Shown here in pieces: positions 32,078 through 33,232 of a stretch of DNA of 33,232 bases. The translations under genes were made by a program, and so were the position numbers. Every line of letters starts with the position of its first letter. The first letter of the stretch is position 1. The stretch covers positions 1-33,232 of the forward strand of contig JALXBI010000118.1 of NCBI GenBank assembly GCA_026991555.1, read 5' to 3'. This DNA comes from Candidatus Aminicenantota bacterium (lineage in GTDB: Bacteria > Acidobacteriota > Aminicenantia > S016-38). The notes beneath the pieces are model-generated. The model was not told the origin of the DNA. It made no database searches and worked only from the letters and a program-made list of their open reading frames with translations.

Positions 32078-33047
32078 CTTTTATCTTCCTTACCAACTGG
32101 CTATTTTCCTTAAACCAGGAAACAGTTCTCCTTAAGCCCTCCTCAATGCTAACCTCCGGCTCCCATTGAAGGAGCCTTTTGGCCTTCCCTATGTCAGCCC
32201 AGGTGGTTTTCATGTCCACCTTCTTAAAATCCCCGTATTTAACCTTAGCCTTGACCCCTAAGAGTTCCTCAAGAATCTCTATTATCCTGTTAAGGGATAT
32301 GGGGTTTTTCCCTCCCCCGAGGTTTATTATTTCATAACCCAGGGGTCTGAGAGCCTTTACTGTCCCTTGGGCTATATCGTCCACATAGGTAAAATCCCTG
32401 CTCTGGGTCCCGTCGCCGTATATTTCTATCTCCTGCTCCTCCATCATCCATTTTATGAACCGGAAAATGCTCATATCAGGTCTTCCCGCAGGCCCGTAAA
32501 CTGTGAAATACCTCACCACGCTCACATCTATTCCGTAAAGGTAGTGGTATGTGTAGCAGAGAACCTCCGCTGCTTTTTTGGTGGCCGCATAGGGGGAGAT
32601 AGGAGTATTTACGGGAAGCTCTTCTTTAAAGGGAAGGGGCTGGCCAGCGTAGAGGGAGGAGGTGGAGGCCAGGACGAATTTTCCCACCTCGTATTTTCTG
32701 GCAAGTTCCAGCAGGTTAAGGGTTCCCCTCACATTTGTAGAAAGGTAAACGAAGGGGTTTTCCACCGAATACCTGACCCCTGCCCTGGCCGCTAAGTTAA
32801 TTATGGCGGAAAAACTGTTCTTTTTGAAAAGGACCTCAAGGGCAGGCAGGTCCTCTATGTCCAGCTTGAAAAAGGAAAAACCTTCCCTTTCCCTGAGGCG
32901 GGAAAGTCTCCACTCCTTGAGCCTTACATCGTAGTAATCGTTGAGGTTATCCACCCCCACCACCTGGTATCCGCGCTCCAGCAGTTTCTCTCCGGTCTTC
33001 CAACCTATGAAGCCGGCTGCCCCGGTAAGGAGAATAACCTTTGCCAT
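32067..33047 (-). CDS. NAD-dependent nucleotide-sugar epimerase, UDP-glucuronate 4-epimerase-like
   Basis: A 326-residue extended SDR. TGAAGFIGWKTGEKL near the N-terminus binds NAD. VDNLNDYYDVRLKEWRLSRL, the NLAARAGVRYSVENPFVYL segment, RYFTVYGPAGRPDM and RDFTYVDDIAQG closely match UDP-glucuronate 4-epimerases, and the active-site YxxxK is Y153-K157 (YAATK). UDP-glucose 4-epimerase or 4,6-dehydratase activity cannot be excluded. The frame is open to 33146, but the family starts at MAKVILLTGAAGFIG, which sets ATG 33047. No Shine-Dalgarno precedes it. It would supply UDP-galacturonate or a related donor to the locus on the opposite strand. Confidence 0.9.
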   Translation of the reverse strand: MAKVILLTGAAGFIGWKTGEKLLERGYQVVGVDNLNDYYDVRLKEWRLSRLREREGFSFFKLDIEDLPALEVLFKKNSFSAIINLAARAGVRYSVENPFVYLSTNVRGTLNLLELARKYEVGKFVLASTSSLYAGQPLPFKEELPVNTPISPYAATKKAAEVLCYTYHYLYGIDVSVVRYFTVYGPAGRPDMSIFRFIKWMMEEQEIEIYGDGTQSRDFTYVDDIAQGTVKALRPLGYEIINLGGGKNPISLNRIIEILEELLGVKAKVKYGDFKKVDMKTTWADIGKAKRLLQWEPEVSIEEGLRRTVSWFKENSQLVRKIKVNR

Positions 33048-33054
33048 GTAACAT

Positions 33055-33082
33055 AGCATACCGCAAAAACTGAAATATTCAA
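33055..33082 (-). promoter_or_regulatory. Candidate promoter for the epimerase gene
   Basis: On the minus strand TTGAAT (33082-33077) and TATGCT (33060-33055) are 16 bases apart. Only seven bases separate the -10 from the ATG at 33047, so transcription should start at or next to the A of the start codon. Confidence 0.5.
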
Positions 33083-33092
33083 GCTTCCTTTC

Positions 33093-33105
33093 AGGGACAG
33101 ACCCT
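33093..33105. repeat. REP-like short palindrome beside the transposase gene
   Basis: AGGGACAGACCCT is a four-base-pair palindrome around an ACAGA loop. Related AGGGTCTGTCCCT-like words are, as I recall, common next to REP-associated tyrosine transposase genes, which fits the gene 20 bases downstream. Only one copy is visible in the window. Confidence 0.4.
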
Positions 33106-33109
33106 ATTA

Positions 33110-33118
33110 TGGTATAAT
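33110..33118 (+). promoter_or_regulatory. Extended -10 promoter of the transposase-like gene
   Basis: TGGTATAAT (TGnTATAAT) ends six bases before the ATG at 33125. No strong -35 is evident, as expected for an extended -10. The message would be leaderless or nearly so. Confidence 0.5.
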
Positions 33119-33124
33119 TTCCCC

Positions 33125-33232
33125 ATGGCACGCATCGCCCGCACATACATCAAATTCCCCTCCGCCCACTACCACATCTTCACCCACCTCGCCGACGAAC
33201 TGCCCTACCTTCTCCCCTCGGAAAAAGAACAC
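33125..33232 (+). CDS. IS200/REP-associated tyrosine transposase-like protein (partial, 5' end)
   Basis: The first 36 codons of an open frame that runs off the right edge. The start MARIARTYIKFPSAHYHIFT resembles the N-terminus of Y1-type transposases of the RAYT group (MARxxR...YHV or YHI). The HUH and tyrosine motifs that would prove it are outside the window. Codon use differs sharply from all other genes: 25 of 36 codons end in C, and arginine is CGC where neighbours use AGG/AGA. This suggests recent acquisition. No Shine-Dalgarno is present. Confidence 0.6.
   Translation, partial: MARIARTYIKFPSAHYHIFTHLADELPYLLPSEKEH

Noticed and set aside
33048-33146. N-terminal extension of the epimerase
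   Set aside because: The extra 33 residues are Cys-rich and lie across the promoter region and the start of the divergent gene. The Rossmann motif of the family begins right after ATG 33047.
1-33232. CRISPR array, tRNA or rRNA genes
   Set aside because: I saw no regularly spaced repeats and no recognisable tRNA or rRNA sequence; almost all bases are covered by well-supported protein genes.

Overview
The window reads as chromosomal DNA from a diderm, probably heat-adapted bacterium of an uncultured or poorly sampled lineage. The diderm call rests on an outer-membrane beta-barrel gene next to a polysaccharide export (OPX) gene and a tyrosine autokinase. The thermophile impression comes only from heavy use of AGG/AGA arginine and ATA isoleucine codons, Lys/Glu-rich proteins and very tight gene packing, so it is weak. 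I cannot name the phylum.

Layout. (1) Bases 1-2064, minus strand: a B12-binding-type radical SAM enzyme running off the left edge, preceded by a membrane-anchored sulfatase/phosphoglycerol-transferase-like protein. (2) 2096-5125, plus strand: a promoter and the coupled housekeeping genes ispH, rpsA-like (six S1 domains) and a HIT protein. (3) 5145-7140: dnaK with its own near-consensus promoter and a hairpin at its end. (4) 7139-7498, minus strand: a small predicted lipoprotein. (5) 7570-32077, plus strand: about 24.5 kb of nearly uninterrupted, mostly overlapping genes forming a Wzx/Wzy-type surface polysaccharide locus. (6) 32067-33047, minus strand: a UDP-glucuronate-4-epimerase-like nucleotide-sugar enzyme. 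(7) 33125 to the right edge: the start of an IS200/REP-associated tyrosine transposase-like gene with different codon use.

How the polysaccharide locus fits together. The proximal part is the export and control machinery: a small secreted protein, an outer-membrane barrel, a short OPX protein without a lipoprotein cysteine, a co-polymerase/BY-kinase with a tyrosine-rich tail, and its PHP-type phosphatase, whose start codon lies inside the DNA for that tail. Next come an O-antigen polymerase/ligase-like protein, a TPR-like membrane-anchored protein, an APH-fold kinase-like protein and the Wzx flippase. The assembly part holds UDP-galactopyranose mutase, two GT2 and four GT4 glycosyltransferases, a nucleotidyltransferase-like/thymidylate-kinase-like fusion and a second polymerase/ligase-like protein. 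The distal part is a complete dTDP-L-rhamnose set (rmlD, rmlB, rmlA, rmlC). The product is therefore predicted to contain rhamnose and galactofuranose and perhaps a uronic acid. No priming phosphoglycosyltransferase is seen in the window.

The most interesting points are the kinase-tail/phosphatase-start gene overlap, the two-part outer-membrane exporter, the two unexplained kinase-like proteins inside the locus, and several promoters placed so close to start codons that the mRNAs should be leaderless. There is no gene-free stretch longer than 300 bases; the longest gaps are about 70-80 bases and contain promoters.
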